Shown piece after piece: positions 63,365 through 64,000 of a DNA stretch of 64,000 nucleotides; positions within the stretch are counted from its first letter, which is position 1, and every line of letters begins with the position of its first letter. The stretch is from Watersipora subatra. Its lineage: Eukaryota; Bryozoa; Gymnolaemata; Cheilostomatida; Watersiporidae. A program made the translations under genes and the position numbers. The notes beneath the pieces were generated by a model that had not been told where the DNA came from, did no database searches, and was given only the letters and a program-made list of their open reading frames with translations. The stretch is from assembly GCF_963576615.1 (NCBI RefSeq), contig NC_088711.1, positions 13,687,869-13,751,868 on the forward strand. Reading direction: 5' to 3'.

Positions 63365-64000
63365 ATGAGGTGTCCAAGTATAATAACCCTGCTAGGGTTT
63401 CTGTTTGGATGTTGTATCACAGTGATATTTGCTTTGTTGGTTATACCGTCCGAGAAAACGTGGCCTAGCATATACGAAGACAGGCTTGGCTATCTGCAAG
63501 AGCTTGTTATGACTTACAACTACACATTCAGATCGGGCAGGTATATGTATGACAGCTCTGCAGCAGACAGAGCTTATGACACCGAAGAGGACTATTTAAC
63601 AAGAAGGGCAAAGATGCTCTGCTACTCCATAGGAGCAGAGGCTGATGATGCTACTCACATTTCTGTTATTATTCGCACCTGGACCCAACATTGTGACCTA
63701 ACCCTTATTTTTCATGATGACCTACTTTCATTGCAAAAATCCCTACCTCAAGAACTTTTTGCAAATAAGATCAAGTTAATATATGTCAACTCTGGAAACT
63801 CTACAATTGGAGTACTGCTGAAAACTCTAAATGCATATCTACGAGAGTACTCCTGGTTCACATACGTTCCTTCACGGGTCTTTCTTCTTCCTAACAATTT
63901 GAAATACTTTCTCCTTTCTGCAAATGCTGATCCTCACCAGGCAATATTTGTTGGCAAACCTCATGTAGGAAAATTGTTTGGTTATTGGGAGGTGTCAGAG
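63365..64000 (+). CDS. C1GALT1C1: C1GALT1-specific chaperone (COSMC)-like protein, 5' part
   Basis: Open from ATG 63365 to the window edge (212 codons, no intron, no stop). Residues 4-26 (PSIITLLGFLFGCCITVIFA...) form a type II membrane anchor. The lumenal part has the GT31/COSMC pattern: RAKMLCYSIG, an ISVIIRTWTQHCD strand, WFTYVP where catalytic relatives have a DDD/DxD motif region, and NLKYFLLSANADPHQAIF, closely like the NLKYFLL segment of COSMC. The lack of a DxD motif fits COSMC, which folds core 1 beta-3-galactosyltransferase in the ER, rather than an active transferase. A divergent C1GALT1 paralogue is the alternative. Confidence 0.75.
   Translation, partial: MRCPSIITLLGFLFGCCITVIFALLVIPSEKTWPSIYEDRLGYLQELVMTYNYTFRSGRYMYDSSAADRAYDTEEDYLTRRAKMLCYSIGAEADDATHISVIIRTWTQHCDLTLIFHDDLLSLQKSLPQELFANKIKLIYVNSGNSTIGVLLKTLNAYLREYSWFTYVPSRVFLLPNNLKYFLLSANADPHQAIFVGKPHVGKLFGYWEVSE

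Overview
The window is animal nuclear DNA. Genes are split by GT..AG introns with consistent phases, intergenic DNA is AT-rich, and DNA transposons, tRNA-like SINEs and minisatellites are abundant. No bacterial or viral gene order is seen. The gene content (CCP/mucin protein, AUH-type hydratase, cyclic-nucleotide-binding protein, COSMC-like glycosyltransferase-family protein, BED and C2H2 zinc fingers) fits a non-model invertebrate, perhaps an aquatic lophotrochozoan. The species cannot be named from the sequence.

Layout. 1-9.5 kb: no convincing gene; it holds a TTAA-flanked foldback element, a decayed minus-strand LTR-retroelement-like island (3.8-5.8 kb), and TA-flanked repeats. 9.5-15.85 kb (+): a proposed four-exon zinc-finger gene joining three BED fingers, a zinc-ribbon exon, an acidic cassette exon and nine C2H2-type fingers. 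A broken copy of two of its fingers lies at 16.5 kb. 17.36-27.94 kb (+): a ten-exon secreted protein with a signal peptide, a Cys-containing N-terminal region, six CCP/sushi modules and a very large Thr-rich mucin-like domain made of three different 18-bp arrays. 28.5-28.8 kb (+): two candidate short exons of an unidentified gene. 30.3-37.9 kb (-): a cyclic nucleotide-binding domain protein resembling CNBD2, about ten exons. 39.27-57.98 kb (-): a complete eight-exon AUH-type 3-methylglutaconyl-CoA hydratase whose introns hold a four-level transposon nest, a 42-bp array with a higher-order period, and a 3.5-kb 14-bp array. 58-63.3 kb: a TA-flanked element and a 31-bp array. 63.37-64.0 kb (+): the 5' part of a C1GALT1C1/COSMC-like gene, cut by the window edge.

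The genes are unrelated in function and are not an operon or a single pathway. The clearest unusual items are the BED + zinc-ribbon + C2H2 gene model with a possible intronic polyadenylation isoform, the nested insertion (TTAA element inside a hAT-like BED finger inside a P-like element inside an older repeat), a nearly perfect 73-nt hairpin in a CCP-gene intron, and the concentration of independent minisatellites in introns. All exon borders were read by eye from splice motifs and phase; no transcript or database search was available.
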